The notes below the pieces were generated by a model, which saw only the letters and a list, made by a program, of their open reading frames with translations, was not told the DNA's origin and did no database searches. From NCBI GenBank assembly GCA_902636025.1, contig CACPQG010000002.1, positions 1 through 64,000 of the forward strand: a stretch of DNA of 64,000 nt. The letters run 5' to 3'. Shown piece after piece: positions 63,174 through 64,000 of the stretch. This stretch comes from an uncultured Pelagibacteraceae bacterium (GTDB lineage Bacteria > Pseudomonadota > Alphaproteobacteria > Pelagibacterales > Pelagibacteraceae). A program made the translations under genes and the position numbers. The number at the start of each line of letters is the position of its first letter. Positions within the stretch are counted from its first letter, which is position 1.

Positions 63174-64000
63174 ATGTTTTCAACGTTATATAAAAAAATA
63201 GTTCTTAATAACCCAAAATCCATATTTCTAATACTTATAGTCATGCTAATAAGTTTTGGATACTTTTCAAAGGAATTTAAGCTTGATGCCTCATCAGATA
63301 CATTATTAATTGATGGAGACCCTGATTTAGAATATTTAAGAGAAGTAACCAATAGGTACGGTGCAAAAGATTTTTTAGTCTTAACTTATACACCAAATGA
63401 GCCCTTAACAAACAACAACTCTATTAACAATCTGCTAAGCTTAAAATATAAATTACAAAGCTTAAATTGGGTGCATAGTGTTATAACTGTTTTAGATGTC
63501 CCATTATTAAGTAATTCAGATAAACCATTAAAAGACAGACTAAATAATTTTGTTACATTAAAAGATGATGGTGTTGATAAGGATAGAGGTTTTCAAGAAA
63601 TTTTAAATAGTCCAGTTTATAGAAATTTTGTAATTAGTGAAGATGGAAAAACAACTGGTATTATTGTAAATTTAAAAAAAGATGAGGTCTTAAGTAAATT
63701 AAAAGATAAAAAAGAGATAGAAAATTTTAAAGACAAGCTAAAAAAACAAAATCATCAAAACATTATCGAGATCAGAGCTATTATTAAAAATTATGGCCAG
63801 GATGCTAAAATTTTTTTAGGTGGAATACCAATGATTGCTGACGACATGATGACATTTATTAAAAATGATATTTTAGTTTTTGGTGTTGGTGTTTTACTAT
63901 TTATTATTGCTACTTTATGGCTTGTATTCAAAAAACTGATTTGGATCATTGTGCCAATAAGCAGTTGTTTTTTCTCTGTAATAATAATGACTGGTTTATT
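63174..64000 (+). CDS. RND-superfamily (MMPL-like) exporter, 3' truncated
   Basis: ATG 63174 opens a frame that stays open to the window edge (275 codons seen). The first helix is SIFLILIVMLISFGYFS, followed by a periplasmic loop starting ASSDTLLIDGDPDLEYLREV, RYGAKDFLVLTYTPNEP and later FLGGIPMIADDMMTFIKNDI, then helices ILVFGVGVLLFIIATLWLVF and LIWIIVPISSCFFSVIIM. This matches the predicted RND exporters (COG1033-like). Possible cargo is lipid or hydrophobic compounds; unknown. Confidence 0.82.
   Translation, partial: MFSTLYKKIVLNNPKSIFLILIVMLISFGYFSKEFKLDASSDTLLIDGDPDLEYLREVTNRYGAKDFLVLTYTPNEPLTNNNSINNLLSLKYKLQSLNWVHSVITVLDVPLLSNSDKPLKDRLNNFVTLKDDGVDKDRGFQEILNSPVYRNFVISEDGKTTGIIVNLKKDEVLSKLKDKKEIENFKDKLKKQNHQNIIEIRAIIKNYGQDAKIFLGGIPMIADDMMTFIKNDILVFGVGVLLFIIATLWLVFKKLIWIIVPISSCFFSVIIMTGL

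Noticed and set aside
1-64000. CRISPR array, prophage, transposase, tRNA or rRNA genes
   Set aside because: No regular spaced repeats, integrase or transposase motifs, cloverleaf-like or rRNA segments were seen in the short spacers.

Overview
The window is a gene-dense, strongly AT-rich stretch of bacterial chromosome. It most likely comes from a SAR11-clade alphaproteobacterium (Candidatus Pelagibacter or a close relative). The alphaproteobacterial signs are stand-alone NDUFA12, DUF2155, DUF2066 and HdaA-like genes, the purM/purN and pepA/lptFG/lptD/surA/pdxA/rsmA neighbourhoods, and an IscR-type regulator heading a SUF operon. The SAR11 signs are the very short spacers, 1-40 base gene overlaps, Lys/Ile/Asn-rich proteins, several DMT permeases and the ThiS/ThiG pair. 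This assignment is inferred from reading, not from a search. No rRNA, tRNA, CRISPR, prophage or insertion sequence was seen. No gene-free stretch exceeds about 150 bases.

Layout. 1-8.7 kb is accessory: a truncated glycosyltransferase, a photolyase of the bacterial (6-4)/cryptochrome-related family, an SDR protein, a monooxygenase-fold protein, an AhpD-like protein, a large exported autotransporter with a propeller-like passenger, an inositol-monophosphatase/HisN-type phosphatase, a gamma-butyrobetaine-hydroxylase-like dioxygenase and a DMT permease. 8.7-20.2 kb is metabolic: ccdA, ppc, an aldehyde dehydrogenase / 41-residue membrane protein / fumarylacetoacetase-family operon, a GYD protein, DUF779 with an ExaC/AldB-type aldehyde dehydrogenase, homocysteine methyltransferase, a DMT permease and a YbaK-type deacylase. 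20.3-28.1 kb holds glnA and the complete iscR-sufBCDS-sufU-sufT-sufA operon on the minus strand, with a consensus IscR type-1 site upstream.

28.2-47 kb is housekeeping: a hydrolase, anmK, tyrS, an AsmA-like protein, prfB with its programmed +1 frameshift, a class A penicillin-binding protein, a short RNase E/G, thiG/thiS, aroQ-accB-accC, DUF2155 and NDUFA12, an orphan fragment-like relative of the class II ribonucleotide reductase C-terminus, aspS, an Hda-like gene and DUF2066. 47-64 kb holds purM-purN, ndk, pepA, lptF-lptG-lptD-surA-pdxA-rsmA (outer-membrane biogenesis), gmk, acpP-fabG-fabD, rpsF-rpsR-rplI, dnaB and the start of an RND-superfamily exporter.

The most interesting points are the orphan NrdJb-like protein, the propeller autotransporter, two unannotated small ORFs (41 and 56 residues), a photolyase that appears to have lost its Fe-S ligands, an RNase E/G without the Zn-link cysteines, a parS-like CACGTG palindrome, and several strong inverted repeats at gene borders. 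I did not find a convincing multi-gene novel defence or mobile system here.
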